A stretch of 64,000 bases of DNA from Calditrichota bacterium (GTDB taxonomy: Bacteria; Calditrichota; Calditrichia; RBG-13-44-9; J042), in the NCBI GenBank assembly GCA_013150955.1, contig JAADJD010000010.1, positions 1-64,000 of the forward strand. The letters run 5' to 3'. The notes below the pieces were generated by a model. The model did no database searches, was not told the origin of the DNA, and worked only from the letters and a program-made list of their open reading frames with translations. Made by a program: the position numbers and the translations under genes. Positions 19,101 to 28,341 of the stretch are shown piece after piece; positions within the stretch are counted from its first letter, which is position 1, and the number at the start of each line of letters is the position of its first letter.

Positions 19101-19321
19101 AAATCGGGATGTCCTGCCACGGCGATGGATCGACCGCCACGGTAGGGACCAATGGAACGCCATTTCAGGTCCTGAAAAAAGGCCGGGGGCACGTCTTTAG
19201 CAGAAGTTGGTTTCGCTGCCAGGGTGGGCGGAGGAACAAGCGCTGCTATTGCCCAGAGAAATGCAAACATCATCAATGCGTGTATCGTGATTTTCCGATG
19301 AAAACAAACAATGGCATGCAT
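16118..19321 (-). CDS. Secreted sortilin/BNR-repeat beta-propeller protein
   Basis: A 1067-residue exported protein. A signal peptide (ALMMFAFLWAIAALVPPPTLA) is followed by many BNR/VPS10-type blades carrying KSTDGGKTW, RSEDGGKTW, KTTDYGKTW or YVSFDDGANW (residues about 50-720). Then comes a C-terminal beta domain (ARLQILDASGQVIKTF) and a long helical tail (about 930-1060, IQIRDRISDAHRAVITIRTIRDQ). Such 'WD40/YVTN/BNR-like repeat' proteins are abundant in FCB bacteria; their activity is not established and no glycosidase residues can be claimed. ATG at 19321 has AAGGAGTACTCCTC. The S9 peptidase gene lies 58 bases upstream on the same strand, so they form an operon. Confidence 0.83.
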   Translation of the reverse strand: MHAIVCFHRKITIHALMMFAFLWAIAALVPPPTLAAKPTSAKDVPPAFFQDLKWRSIGPYRGGRSIAVAGHPDLLYTYYFGATGGGLWKTEDGGISWFPVSDSAFATASVGAVAVAPSDPNVIYVGMGEACIRGNISPGDGIYKSTDEGKTWQHMGLTNTQTIAKIRVHPRDANIVYVAAMGHIFGRNPERGVYRSLDGGKTWEKILYRNDRTGAVDIALDPNNPRIIYAALWEANRTPWGMTSGGPGSGLFKSTDGGDTWTEITRNKGLPEGIIGKIGIAVSPAQSDLVYAIVEAKAGGVFRSEDGGKTWVRTSDDMNLRQRAFYYSHIFADPKVPETVYVLNVRFHKSTDGGKTFKTIPVPHVDNHDLWIDPDNPKRMINANDGGANVTYDGGKSWTSQKYPTGQFYHVTVDNQFPYRIYGAQQDNTTVSIASRTIGAGIGEKDWYAVGGGESGYIAVHPEDPNIVFAGSYGGYLTRYDHRSGQSKVISVWPENPMGAPAGDLKYRFQWTFPIIISPHNPDVLYVAGNHVFRSTDQGMSWEVISPDLTRNDPEKQGPSGGPITRDNTSVEYYCTIFALAESPLQEGLLWAGSDDGLVHLSRDGGKTWENVTPKNLPEWSLISIIEPSHFDPGTAYIAATRYKLDDFQPYILKTTDYGKTWKRITRGIPSNEYTRVVREDPNRQGLLYAGTERGVYVSFDDGANWHSLQLNLPHTPIHDIAVQAREKDLVVATHGRGFWVLDDLTPLHQFSSEIARKPVHLFQPRHAYRMPGWRMRRAPRHLGENPPNGVLIHYYFKEKPDTTARLQILDASGQVIKTFRPEVPKKPAKASRKSGKKEKDTFPIKAGLNRFVWDMRYPDAVELPGAIIWAGTLRGPRAVPGQYQVRLIVAGDTLTESFEIRKDPRVQATQADFQAQFDLLIQIRDRISDAHRAVITIRTIRDQINGFLKNIKGHPARQKIKPEADSLLARLSRIENEIVQTKIKSIQDALNHPIKLNNKLASLASMVGRADAAPTRQDYAVFEELSQRLQIQLDRLQKVLETEVPRFNQLVQSQEVPVVYPGAAAP

Positions 19322-19379
19322 GAGGAGTACTCCTTCTCGCGTTTTGGTAAAACGATTTGTCCCTTTAATCGATCGGGTT

Positions 19380-21374
19380 TTATTTCATGTACTTCTTGAA
19401 CCATTCCCGCAGGTAAAGAATCTGATACATTTTATTGGACGGATGCCGCAGACCGATGGGATGATATTCATCGGCGATGCGGATCATGGCCGTGTCCACT
19501 TTCCGGAGCTTCAGCGCCCGGTAATACTGTTCGGTTTGCTCCATAGGGGTGCGCAGGTCTTTTTCCCCGGTGATGAGCAACGTGGGGGTGGTGACGTTTC
19601 CCACGTACATTAGGGGAGATCGTCGGAGGTGTTCCGACGGATCTTCCCAGGGAAGCTTTTTAAAACTGTAGTACCAGACGTGATAATCGGTGGTACCCAC
19701 AAAACTGAACCAGTTGGTTACCGGCTTCATCACCACTGCCGCAGCGAATCGATCGGTGTGTCCGATGATCCAGGAGGTAAGCACACCGCCTCCGCTACCT
19801 CCACAAACGAACAGGTTGTTTTCATCGATATATCCGCGGGCAATGACCTCATCCACTCCCTTCATCAGGTCATCGTAATCCTGACCCGGATAGTTGTTTT
19901 TGATGGCGTTGCCAAAGGCCTTTCCGTAGCCACTGCTTCCGCGGGGATTGGTATAAAGGACAACAAATCCATTGGCCGCATGATTCTGAAATTCGAATTT
20001 GAAGCTTACGCTGTACATGGCATGGGGTCCACCGTGAATGTACAATATGAGCGGGTATTTTTTATTGGGATCAAAATCCGGTGGTTTGACAATCCAGCCC
20101 TGAATTTTCATGCCCCCGACAGAATCGTACCAGAACTGCTCCACTTCTCCCAGCCGAACGCCTTCCAGCACGTCATCGTTCACCGCAGTCAGGCGCCGGT
20201 AATTGGGGCGCTTTTTCTCGAACACCACCACGTCACCGGGTTGCCAGTAAGAGGACTGAATGGCCACGATGCGATCCTTAGGACCGATGTGGACATCCGT
20301 CAGCACCTGCTGATCGCTGGTAATGTTTAAAATCTTCCCATCGCGGTTGACGTAGTACAGGTTCTGGGTGCCCCGATCCTGGGCCACAAAAAACAGCCCT
20401 TTCCCTTTCTCATCCCACTGCATCCACATGATGCGGCGGTCCAGTTCCGCGGTAAGATTCTTTGGAGCGCCACCGGTAAAAGGCATTAAATAGATGTCGG
20501 GAACATAATAGGTATCATCGGTCCTGTCATATCCCAGATAGGCGATGAATTTTCCATCGGGAGAAACCTGCGGATTGTAATCGGCGCCTTTCCGATGCGT
20601 TAGTTGTTCAATCTGCCCGGTTTTCAGATGAACCCGATAAATTTCGGATTCGCGGTATTCCCATTCCCAGTCCTCAGTCCGCAGGCCACTGAACAGAATG
20701 AACTCCCCATCGGGACTCCATCGGGGTGCCCCGTGATTGAACGGGCCAGAGGTAACCGGAATGGGAGTGCCACCGTCCGCCGGAACGCGGTAAATCTGGG
20801 AATAGCCGTTGGGAAGGTAGCCCATCCGGTCGCGGCGATAGTTCAGGTGGGTGATCACCCGGGGCGGATCGACCCACCGGGCACCTTCGGGACGCGGCAG
20901 TTTGACCCGCCAGGGGGATTCGCTGTTGTCGTACATATTGAACGCAATTTCGGTACCGTCCGGTGACCAGGCAATATTTCTGGGGGATTGGGTAACCCGG
21001 GTAATCTGCTGATGGCGTCCACTATCTATCCAGTACACAAAAATCTGCGTACCTTTGGGTTCGCCTTTTGCCAGGTAGGCAATACGGGATCCATCGGGTG
21101 ACCAGCGGGGAGAGGAGCCCTTCACCAGAAATTGTTTGTTGGATCCATCGCTGCGCATTAACCAGATTTCGTTGACGTAGCGATCGTTAATTTTATCCGT
21201 CCAGCGCCGCTGAAACACGATATATTTACCGTCCGGAGAGAACCGGGGCTGAGAGACCGTTTCCCATTCCAGCCATTTATCCAGCGTCAATCGCGAGGCG
21301 TCTGATGCCAGTGAGGCCAGGGATAATAGTAAAAGCCATAGCCATACCAACCGAAACTTAACACCCATCCGCAT
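19380..21374 (-). CDS. S9-family peptidase (prolyl oligopeptidase / acylaminoacyl peptidase type), exported
   Basis: A 664-residue serine peptidase. The signal peptide (LVWLWLLLLSLASLASDA) precedes a propeller of PD40 blades (FSPDGKYIVFQRR, WSPDGSRIAYLAKG, VSPDGKFIAYLGY), residues about 30-400. An alpha/beta-hydrolase domain follows, with oxyanion strand LILYIHGGPHAMY. The nucleophile elbow is CGGSGGGVLTSW, a GxSxG variant with Gly where GGSYGG is usual. The acid is in LLITGEKDLRTPMEQ and the His in DEYHPIGLRHPSNK. It would cleave peptides in the periplasm. The ATG at 21374 has AGGAGGTTTCCACC upstream. First gene of the operon with the BNR-propeller gene. Confidence 0.88.
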   Translation of the reverse strand: MRMGVKFRLVWLWLLLLSLASLASDASRLTLDKWLEWETVSQPRFSPDGKYIVFQRRWTDKINDRYVNEIWLMRSDGSNKQFLVKGSSPRWSPDGSRIAYLAKGEPKGTQIFVYWIDSGRHQQITRVTQSPRNIAWSPDGTEIAFNMYDNSESPWRVKLPRPEGARWVDPPRVITHLNYRRDRMGYLPNGYSQIYRVPADGGTPIPVTSGPFNHGAPRWSPDGEFILFSGLRTEDWEWEYRESEIYRVHLKTGQIEQLTHRKGADYNPQVSPDGKFIAYLGYDRTDDTYYVPDIYLMPFTGGAPKNLTAELDRRIMWMQWDEKGKGLFFVAQDRGTQNLYYVNRDGKILNITSDQQVLTDVHIGPKDRIVAIQSSYWQPGDVVVFEKKRPNYRRLTAVNDDVLEGVRLGEVEQFWYDSVGGMKIQGWIVKPPDFDPNKKYPLILYIHGGPHAMYSVSFKFEFQNHAANGFVVLYTNPRGSSGYGKAFGNAIKNNYPGQDYDDLMKGVDEVIARGYIDENNLFVCGGSGGGVLTSWIIGHTDRFAAAVVMKPVTNWFSFVGTTDYHVWYYSFKKLPWEDPSEHLRRSPLMYVGNVTTPTLLITGEKDLRTPMEQTEQYYRALKLRKVDTAMIRIADEYHPIGLRHPSNKMYQILYLREWFKKYMK

Positions 21375-21920
21375 GGTGGAAACCTCCTGATTAATCCATC
21401 ATGTTATGCTTGTTTAAAAGGTAATTGGGGATAGGGGTAAAGCCAATCCTTTGAGAGGAAGAAGTCAAAGGTGGGTCGTTCACCCGATCGCGCCACTGAA
21501 AAAAGACCTGCATGTACAGCTCCATTGCTAAAGATGCAAAATTAGAAAAGTTTTTGGGAAAATCAAATCGTAAATTCAGGGAATTCGATAAAAAACAGGC
21601 GCGCGGTGGATGGGAAGAGAACGGGCGCTGTAGAAAACGAGTTCCTGCCGCCGGGAATTTGCATGATTGCCCGGTTCCCCCGCTTCCGATCCGATCGAAA
21701 AGAAAATCGGTCCTGCGATCTCCCGATGCATGAATTTTCATTGTCTTCAAGAATTCGGTAAAATGCGGAAAATTTAACAAAATTCGATGATTAGCCATGC
21801 TTGCATTCCGAAAAATGCTTGTAAAAATAAAGTAATGGGTTATATTTTTATTCAGCATTTCCGATAATATACGGTTACGGTATGCGCAAGGTCCAGACAG
21901 GAAGCAGGGGTTAGACATCC
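21375..21920. other. Divergent intergenic region before the TonB receptor
   Basis: These 546 bases separate the S9 peptidase and TonB-receptor genes, which are divergent. They must contain both promoters. Short reading frames here show no family match. No B12-box, TPP or other riboswitch signature was recognised. Confidence 0.45.
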
Positions 21921-24167
21921 ATGCAAATGGGTCGACAGGGTTTGGTGGCGGTAGGGATATGGTTTTGGATTTTGATCCCCATTGTCCACGCTCAGGATAC
22001 CTCGCAGGTAAACATCTTAAAATTTTCCCTGGAAGAATTGATGCAGATCCAGGTGGCCACGGCTACCCGCTATCAAACTGTGGTTGCGGATGCCCCTGCG
22101 CCCATGTTTGTGATTACCGAACAGGAGATTCGGGAGCGGGGGTATCGGACGTTGTTGGACGTCCTGCACGACGTGCCGGGATTTGATTTCACCCATGTGA
22201 ATGGGTTGTATCCCCAGCTGGTGCATCAGCGGGGACTGCGCGGTAACAACAACCGCACCCTCATCTTCATCGATGGCGTGCCTGATCAAAATCTTTATGA
22301 AATGAACATGCTGGGGGCCAGCCTGGATTACGATCTGACCAATGTTAAACAAATTGAAATTTTGTACGGGCCGGCTTCTGCACTGTATGGCGCCAATGCC
22401 TTCAGCGGGGTGATTAACATCATCACCAAAACAGGGGAAGATTTACAGCAACAAAAGACCATTCAGTTTGGGGCAAGGATGTATGCCCAGGGGGTTCAGC
22501 GGAGTGGATTATCCGGCAGTTTTGCACTGGGGGGTATTCGTGAAAATGGCGATGTGAGCTGGGCGGTTACCGGGTTTCTTCGCCAGGATGACGGATATTT
22601 CTTTGGAAACGTGCGTGAATTTCTGGTGCGGCAACCGCCCCGGGGTACCGCATTTACCGTGAATTATGACAATTCCTGGGTGCGGGCTTACCAGTTGAAT
22701 CTTTACCTGCGATGGAAACAGCTGGAATTACGGGCCTACAACTGGTTGTATCGAATGGGACAGGGAACTTTCAATAACGGTTTCTGGGTGTTTGATCATC
22801 CGGTTCAGAATTTGAACGTTCAAACCCGCGATGGGGTGGTGCGGCGGGTCAATATCCCGGAAATTCAATGGGCGCCTCAGAATCAATCGATCCTGCTGGC
22901 CTATCAAACCGATCTCCGTCCCCGCTGGTTGTTGCGCTCCAGTTTCCTGTATCGCATTACCCACCTGCGCCCTCAATCGTTCGATGCGGAGCCGGGGCCG
23001 GTGGCGCAGAAGAGTCTTACAGTGGAAAAGGACACCATCCCGGGCGATAATTTATATGCGGTGTTTTATCGGCGATATTCGTACTCACTCCGGTCGGATC
23101 ACTGGATCCAGTGGGAACACGCCCCCGCAGGAAAACTCACCTTTGGGGTGCAGTTTGAAAAGATGAACGTACCGCTGGATTATGAAATACGCCCGTTGAA
23201 TCCCGTGCGCGGCGTTTTTGAAAACTGGCGGCTGCAACCCCGGGTGAAGATTCTGAATCTGGCTGCCTTTGCTCAGGAAGATTACCGCTTGAGTGCCAGA
23301 TGGTTGCTGTTTGCCGGGGTGCGCATCGACTATTACCAGTACGATGTGCAGGATCGGCGATACGGGGATGTGAATTATACCACCTGGAATCCCCGGGTGA
23401 GCATCATTTATCAGCCTTCTCCGGCCGCCTATGCCAAACTGTTTGTGGGCAGCGCTTTTCGCAGCCCAACGCCGTGGGAACTTTTCTCTTCCACGGCCTT
23501 CCGGATACCCAATCCCGATCTGAAGCCCGAAAAGAAGCAGACCGTGGAACTGGAATTGTTCTACACCTGGAAACATCTTCAATTGACCCTGAACGGTTAC
23601 ATTCAGCAGGCGCGGGATTTAATTGTGAATTCTGTGAGCACCGGGGAGGGTGACCAGACGCAAAATCAGAACATTGGAAAAGTTCAGGTTTATGGTGCCG
23701 AACTGCGGGCCCGCTGGAAGTGGGGGCAATCGCTATCTCTGGATGGAAACGTGACGTACCAGGATCCGCGCTACCGCTCCATTCCACCCCTGTTAATCCC
23801 GCGCATTGCAGCCCACGATGGCATCCATGTGCCCGATCTGGCGCGTTTTAAAGCCAATCTGATCGTGACCTATCGATGGTTGCCCGGAGTGCAACTGACC
23901 CTGCGGAACAACTGGGTGGGAAAGCGGGAAACCATCGCCACCAATCCCCTGCCAGAAGTGGACGGGTACTGGCGCATGCACGTGGTGGTGAACCTGGGGC
24001 GGGCGGGTCAGGACGGGATCAATCTGCAGCTGGGGGTGGACAATGTGTTTAACGTGGAGGCCTGGGATCCCGGGCTGCGAGCCGCTAATGGGTACCGGTT
24101 TCCGGTCATGCATCCCATTGGCGATCGATTTTTCTGGGTTCGCATACAATACTGGTTTACGTCTTAA
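21921..24167 (+). CDS. TonB-dependent outer-membrane receptor
   Basis: A 748-residue receptor. The signal peptide (GIWFWILIPIVHAQ) is followed by a TonB-box-like N-terminus and the plug domain (about 45-165) with APAPMFVITEQEIRERGYRTLLDVL, QRGLRGNNNRTLIFIDG and YGPASALYGANAFSGVINIIT. The rest is a 22-strand-type barrel ending in an aromatic residue region (FFWVRIQYWFTS). Substrate unknown. The gene heads a four-gene run with yfiR-like, hybrid kinase and secreted propeller genes, all on the plus strand with small gaps. This points to a sensory rather than purely nutritional uptake role. Confidence 0.92.
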   Translation: MQMGRQGLVAVGIWFWILIPIVHAQDTSQVNILKFSLEELMQIQVATATRYQTVVADAPAPMFVITEQEIRERGYRTLLDVLHDVPGFDFTHVNGLYPQLVHQRGLRGNNNRTLIFIDGVPDQNLYEMNMLGASLDYDLTNVKQIEILYGPASALYGANAFSGVINIITKTGEDLQQQKTIQFGARMYAQGVQRSGLSGSFALGGIRENGDVSWAVTGFLRQDDGYFFGNVREFLVRQPPRGTAFTVNYDNSWVRAYQLNLYLRWKQLELRAYNWLYRMGQGTFNNGFWVFDHPVQNLNVQTRDGVVRRVNIPEIQWAPQNQSILLAYQTDLRPRWLLRSSFLYRITHLRPQSFDAEPGPVAQKSLTVEKDTIPGDNLYAVFYRRYSYSLRSDHWIQWEHAPAGKLTFGVQFEKMNVPLDYEIRPLNPVRGVFENWRLQPRVKILNLAAFAQEDYRLSARWLLFAGVRIDYYQYDVQDRRYGDVNYTTWNPRVSIIYQPSPAAYAKLFVGSAFRSPTPWELFSSTAFRIPNPDLKPEKKQTVELELFYTWKHLQLTLNGYIQQARDLIVNSVSTGEGDQTQNQNIGKVQVYGAELRARWKWGQSLSLDGNVTYQDPRYRSIPPLLIPRIAAHDGIHVPDLARFKANLIVTYRWLPGVQLTLRNNWVGKRETIATNPLPEVDGYWRMHVVVNLGRAGQDGINLQLGVDNVFNVEAWDPGLRAANGYRFPVMHPIGDRFFWVRIQYWFTS

Positions 24168-24181
24168 ACCCGGATGGGACG

Positions 24182-24730
24182 ATGCGATTTCATCGGATTA
24201 CAACCGCCGTCTTCTACATGTTCCTGCTGGAAGTGTTATTGCTTGAGGGGCAGGGACAGTACGCCGAATATCAGGTGAAGGCGGCTTACATCGAAAAATT
24301 CACCCATTTCATCAAGTGGCCAAACCTGCCCGTGGCCGATGGGAAACATCGTTTTGTCATAACCATTCTGGGAGAAGACCCCTTTGGGCATTATATTGAT
24401 GAGTTGTTTGCCTCCGTTCGGGTCAAGAATCTGCCGGTGGAGATTCGCCGCATTCAGAAGGTGGACGAACTGGATAGCACCCACATCCTGTTCATTTCCC
24501 GTTCGGAGCGCAAACGGATTGACGCCATTGTGGAACGGGTGCGGCATCGTCCCATTCTCACCATCGGCGATACGCCCGGCTATTGCGAGGCCGGGGTGAT
24601 TCTGAACCTGTTTAAACGGGAAAATTACATTCGTTTTGAGGCCAATCTGGCCGCAATTGCCGATTCGGGTCTGGAGGTCAATTCCCGATTATTAAAACTG
24701 GCGAAAATTGTGGGAGCGGCAGAAAGGTAA
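24182..24730 (+). CDS. YfiR/DUF4154-family periplasmic protein
   Basis: A 182-residue exported protein of the YfiR family. The N-terminal hydrophobic segment (TAVFYMFLLEVLLLEGQGQ) is followed by the family core: YQVKAAYIEKFTHFIKWP, ITILGEDPFG, KVDELDSTHILFIS, LTIGDTPGYCEAGVILNLF and the ending SGLEVNSRLLKLAKIV. In Pseudomonas, YfiR is a periplasmic regulator of a membrane signalling protein. Here it stands between a TonB receptor and a membrane kinase, so it may couple ligand arrival to the kinase (inference). ATG at 24182; the next start codon is one base after its stop. Confidence 0.88.
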   Translation: MRFHRITTAVFYMFLLEVLLLEGQGQYAEYQVKAAYIEKFTHFIKWPNLPVADGKHRFVITILGEDPFGHYIDELFASVRVKNLPVEIRRIQKVDELDSTHILFISRSERKRIDAIVERVRHRPILTIGDTPGYCEAGVILNLFKRENYIRFEANLAAIADSGLEVNSRLLKLAKIVGAAER

Positions 24731-24731
24731 C

Positions 24732-27008
24732 ATGGCACGACTGGGTCAACAACAGACATTGCGGGAAAAGCTGGTGCTCATCATCGTCACGGTGGCGGTG
24801 CTTTCCAGCGGTATGGGGATCCTGCTCATTACCCTGCACGATTTGCGGTATTACCGCAACGATTTCGAACGCAACGTGCACACCCTTGCCCATGTGGTGG
24901 CCGAAAATGTGATCAGTGAACTGGTCTTCGAGGATCACGAACAGGCGCGCATTACCCTGTCGCATCTCATGTCGGTTCCCTACATCAACAAAGTGGTGAT
25001 TTTTGACAACCAGCAAAATGTCTTCGCACGTTTCTCCCGCGCACCGGACGACACCCTGGTGCAAATCCCCCTCACCACGGAGGGATCCTTATTTAAAGGG
25101 AATACCCTGTATTTGATGCACACCATCTTTCTGGACGATAAGGGGTACGGTAAGCTGTACATCGAAGCCAACACCGCTTATCTGGATCGCGTGCTGACGC
25201 AGCGCATGTACGACTTCCTGGTGGTGCTGTTTATCATTGCCATTCTGGCCTTTTTCCTGGCCTTTTATTTTCAGGGCTACATTTCCCGCCCGATCCTCAA
25301 CCTTTCCCGGGTGCTCAAACAAATTTCCGAGAGTCGGGATTTTTCCAAACGCCTGAAGCGACGGTCAGGAGGGGAGATTGGCGAGCTGTACGATGGTGTG
25401 AATCACTTGCTGGATACCATCCAGGCGCATGAGAAAGAGATCGAGAGCACGCTGGAAGAATTGAAACGGAGCGAATCGCGCTTCCGCTATATTTTCGAAA
25501 AATCCAACGACGCCATGTACGTGCTACAAAACGATAAGTTTGTGCTGATCAATCCGCGATTTGTGGAATTGTTCGAATATACTCAGGAAGAAACCACCGC
25601 ACCGGATTTTAACTTTTTAAAGCTGGTGGCACCCGAAAGCATCCCGGCGATTCAGGAGCGTTACGAACGGCGAATGCGGGGAGAAACCATCTCCAATCAG
25701 GTCACTTTCAAGGCCGTCTCCAAATCCGGTAAAAAGTACATTCTAACGGCCAGTTTATCGGAAATTGAATGGGGTGGAGAGCCGGCCATACTGGGAGTGT
25801 TGCGCGACATCACCGACCAGGTGAATCTGGAAAATCAGTTGCGGCAGGCGCAGAAAATGGAAGCCATTGGCAAGCTGGCGGGTGGGATTGCCCACGACTT
25901 TAACAACATCCTTACCGCCATCAATGGGCATGCCCAGCTGGCATTGCTGCGGGCCAATCAGGATGAAGCCACCCGGAAAGACTTGCTGGAAATTGTAAAA
26001 GGGTGCGATCTGGCCGCCAAGTTGACCCGCCAGTTGCTGGGATTCAGCCGAAAACAGATTGTGGAACTGAAGGTGATCAATATCAACGATGTGATTCGCA
26101 ACATGCAGAAAATGCTGCGGCGGCTGATCAGCGAGGATATCGATATCCAGTTGAAGCTGAATCCCGACGTTCCACCCATCAAGGCCGATCCGGGACAGAT
26201 TGAACAAATCTTAATCAACCTGATCGTGAATGCGCAGGATGCCATTCAGGCCAAGAAGGAACATCAGACCACCGATCGAATTATCATTGCCACCGATGCG
26301 GTGTTTCTTGACAAACGAACCTTCGGGATCCATCCCGTGGAACGGACGGGCTGGTTTGTGGTATTATCCGTTAGCGACACGGGCATCGGGATGACGGAAG
26401 AGGTGAAGAGCCGGATATTTGAACCCTTTTTTACCACCAAGAAGGAACGCAAGGGTACCGGTCTGGGACTTTCCATGGTTTATGGAATTGTGCAGCAAAA
26501 CAACGCCGATATTTACGTGTACAGCGAACCCGGCGAGGGCAGTACGTTTAAGATTTACTGGCCTGCCGAAACACGGGCGCAAAAGGCCGATAGCTTTTCG
26601 CCGGATCGCCTGCCCAGTGTGATCCGGGGGAACGAAACCATCCTGTTTGTGGAAGATGACGATGGCGTGCGGCATTTCGGCTGTGAAGCCCTGTCGTCCC
26701 TGGGGTATCGCGTGATTCAGGCGGCGAATGGAAAGGAAGCGCTGGAATTGTTCCGGAAACACAACGGCAAAATCGATATTCTGGTGACTGATACCGTGAT
26801 GCCACAGATGGGAGGAAAGGAACTGGCCGATCGGATTCTGGAAATGCGGTCGGATCTGAAAGTGCTGTTTGCCTCCGGCTACACCGATGAACAGATCGTC
26901 CACCATGGCGTGCTGGAAGAAGGCATATTTTTCATTCAAAAACCCTATACCATCGAACAACTGGCCAAAAAAATCCGCCAGGTTCTGGATGGGGATGGCC
27001 ATAGCTAA
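24732..27008 (+). CDS. Hybrid sensor histidine kinase with HAMP, PAS and receiver domains
   Basis: A 758-residue membrane kinase. Transmembrane helix 1 is near 14-36 (LIIVTVAVLSSGMGILLI). A periplasmic CHASE8-like sensor follows (37-158). Helix 2 (YDFLVVLFIIAILAFFLAF), HAMP (185-235) and PAS (about 248-360, FRYIFEKSNDAMYVL) come next. HisKA carries the H-box GGIAHDFNNILTAINGH (His near 389), and HATPase the boxes LINLIVNAQDAI, SDTGIGM and GTGLGLSMVYG. A C-terminal receiver (636-755) has VEDDDG, the phospho-acceptor in LVTDTVMP and lysine in IQKPY. The ATG at 24732 follows the yfiR stop by one base. No separate response regulator is adjacent, so output probably runs through a phosphorelay. Confidence 0.92.
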   Translation: MARLGQQQTLREKLVLIIVTVAVLSSGMGILLITLHDLRYYRNDFERNVHTLAHVVAENVISELVFEDHEQARITLSHLMSVPYINKVVIFDNQQNVFARFSRAPDDTLVQIPLTTEGSLFKGNTLYLMHTIFLDDKGYGKLYIEANTAYLDRVLTQRMYDFLVVLFIIAILAFFLAFYFQGYISRPILNLSRVLKQISESRDFSKRLKRRSGGEIGELYDGVNHLLDTIQAHEKEIESTLEELKRSESRFRYIFEKSNDAMYVLQNDKFVLINPRFVELFEYTQEETTAPDFNFLKLVAPESIPAIQERYERRMRGETISNQVTFKAVSKSGKKYILTASLSEIEWGGEPAILGVLRDITDQVNLENQLRQAQKMEAIGKLAGGIAHDFNNILTAINGHAQLALLRANQDEATRKDLLEIVKGCDLAAKLTRQLLGFSRKQIVELKVININDVIRNMQKMLRRLISEDIDIQLKLNPDVPPIKADPGQIEQILINLIVNAQDAIQAKKEHQTTDRIIIATDAVFLDKRTFGIHPVERTGWFVVLSVSDTGIGMTEEVKSRIFEPFFTTKKERKGTGLGLSMVYGIVQQNNADIYVYSEPGEGSTFKIYWPAETRAQKADSFSPDRLPSVIRGNETILFVEDDDGVRHFGCEALSSLGYRVIQAANGKEALELFRKHNGKIDILVTDTVMPQMGGKELADRILEMRSDLKVLFASGYTDEQIVHHGVLEEGIFFIQKPYTIEQLAKKIRQVLDGDGHS

Positions 27009-27026
27009 TCCGGGGATTTTACGGGC

Positions 27027-28340
27027 ATGCGCAGAATGGGTGTGATTGTTGGGATTCTTTTGGGCACTCCTCTGTTAATGGCACAATCCATTTCCCTGCC
27101 ATTTCATGAAGCCGATTCTCTGCGGAATCTGGACTGGACGTCCTATCCGGGAATGATGATGTTGAAGCATCGGTCGGGTGCATTTTTCAAATTGCCCAAA
27201 AATCCCATTTTTCGGCCTTCCCGGTCGGGCTGGGATCGCCAGGATGTGGCCGATCCATTTGTTGTGGTAACCCCGGAAGCGGTTCACCTGTATTACGATG
27301 GCGATGCCCGGGGACAGTATCGCCTGGGGGTTGCCCGGCTGGATTCCACCGGCTGGTTCTGGATCCGTCCCCTGCAACCTCTGCCCATCCAGTCCCCCCA
27401 AAACTGGGACGATTATCATCAGGTCGCGCCTTCCGTGCTGATGCATCCCCACCGCACCGTGATGTACTTTAGCGGAAACTGGCAGGATTCCGAACTGGGC
27501 TACCGATTGGGACGGGCGGTTTTCGTCAATGGGGAATGGCGGGTAGAACCGCCATCGCCCATCCTGGAACCGACTGCCGGAGGCTGGGATGGAGACGGTA
27601 CGGCGTACGCCTTTGTCATGTACGATCCGATTCGGCGGACGTATCGGATGTACTACACCGGATTTCAGGGGGTATTTTCCGCAATCGGGCTGGTGGAATC
27701 TTCCGATGGCGTCCGCTGGCAGGCAGGGGAAGCCAATCCCATTTTTTCCTCGCCACCGGGGGTGATTGCCCCGTTTGTGCAGTTTGATGGAGACACATAC
27801 TGGATGTATTACGTGCAGCTGGAACTCACCCGTGGATTTCGGACATCGATTTTTCGGGTGCAGTCTGCGGACGGCATTCGATGGCATTCTCCGGAGAAGA
27901 TTTTGAAGCCCGAAGCCCGCTGGGAAGGAGGACGCCTGATGCGACCGGTTCTGGCCTTTTTCGATCAGCGCATTCACCTGTTTTACTGTGCCCAACGGGG
28001 TTCCCGCTGGCGAATTGGGGAGGCCGTGGCCACCCCTCAATTTGTGGAAGAAGGGGTGTGGGTTTCCCGATCCATTCATCAGAATGTGGAAAAGATCCAA
28101 ATTGTGTATGAGCTGCCCATGGGTACCGCGCTGGAAGTGGATATTCGCTCTCCCGATAAACACGTGCAGATTCCCCTTTCCCGTTCCCATCGCAGTGCGG
28201 GATTGCGTCGCGGCGTTTACCGCACAGAAATCGATCTAAGTGCTCAGCAAATTACGGTACCGTTCCGGATTGGCCTGATCTTCCGCAGCGATCGCGCCGA
28301 TCGTTCGCCGGTGGTGTATCGAATCCATCTAATCCCCTGA
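27027..28340 (+). CDS. Secreted five-blade propeller protein (GH43/GH130-like fold)
   Basis: A 437-residue protein with a signal peptide (VIVGILLGTPLLMAQ). Blades are typical of the GH43/GH32/GH130 superfold: WDRQDVADPFVVVTPEAVHLYYDG, WDDYHQVAPSVLMHPHRTVMYFSG, WDGDGTAYAFVMYDP and YRMYYTGFQG. The aspartate in DVADPF lies where these families keep a catalytic or substrate-binding residue, but I cannot confirm an active triad. The C-terminal 90 residues form a separate beta domain. It follows the hybrid kinase by 18 bases and may act on the glycan sensed by the upstream receptor (inference). Confidence 0.72.
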   Translation: MRRMGVIVGILLGTPLLMAQSISLPFHEADSLRNLDWTSYPGMMMLKHRSGAFFKLPKNPIFRPSRSGWDRQDVADPFVVVTPEAVHLYYDGDARGQYRLGVARLDSTGWFWIRPLQPLPIQSPQNWDDYHQVAPSVLMHPHRTVMYFSGNWQDSELGYRLGRAVFVNGEWRVEPPSPILEPTAGGWDGDGTAYAFVMYDPIRRTYRMYYTGFQGVFSAIGLVESSDGVRWQAGEANPIFSSPPGVIAPFVQFDGDTYWMYYVQLELTRGFRTSIFRVQSADGIRWHSPEKILKPEARWEGGRLMRPVLAFFDQRIHLFYCAQRGSRWRIGEAVATPQFVEEGVWVSRSIHQNVEKIQIVYELPMGTALEVDIRSPDKHVQIPLSRSHRSAGLRRGVYRTEIDLSAQQITVPFRIGLIFRSDRADRSPVVYRIHLIP

Positions 28341-28341
28341 A

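Noticed and set aside
21391-21918. 175-residue minus-strand frame upstream of the S9 peptidase
   Set aside because: It lies wholly in the divergent promoter region, has low-complexity content and no recognisable motif or start site.
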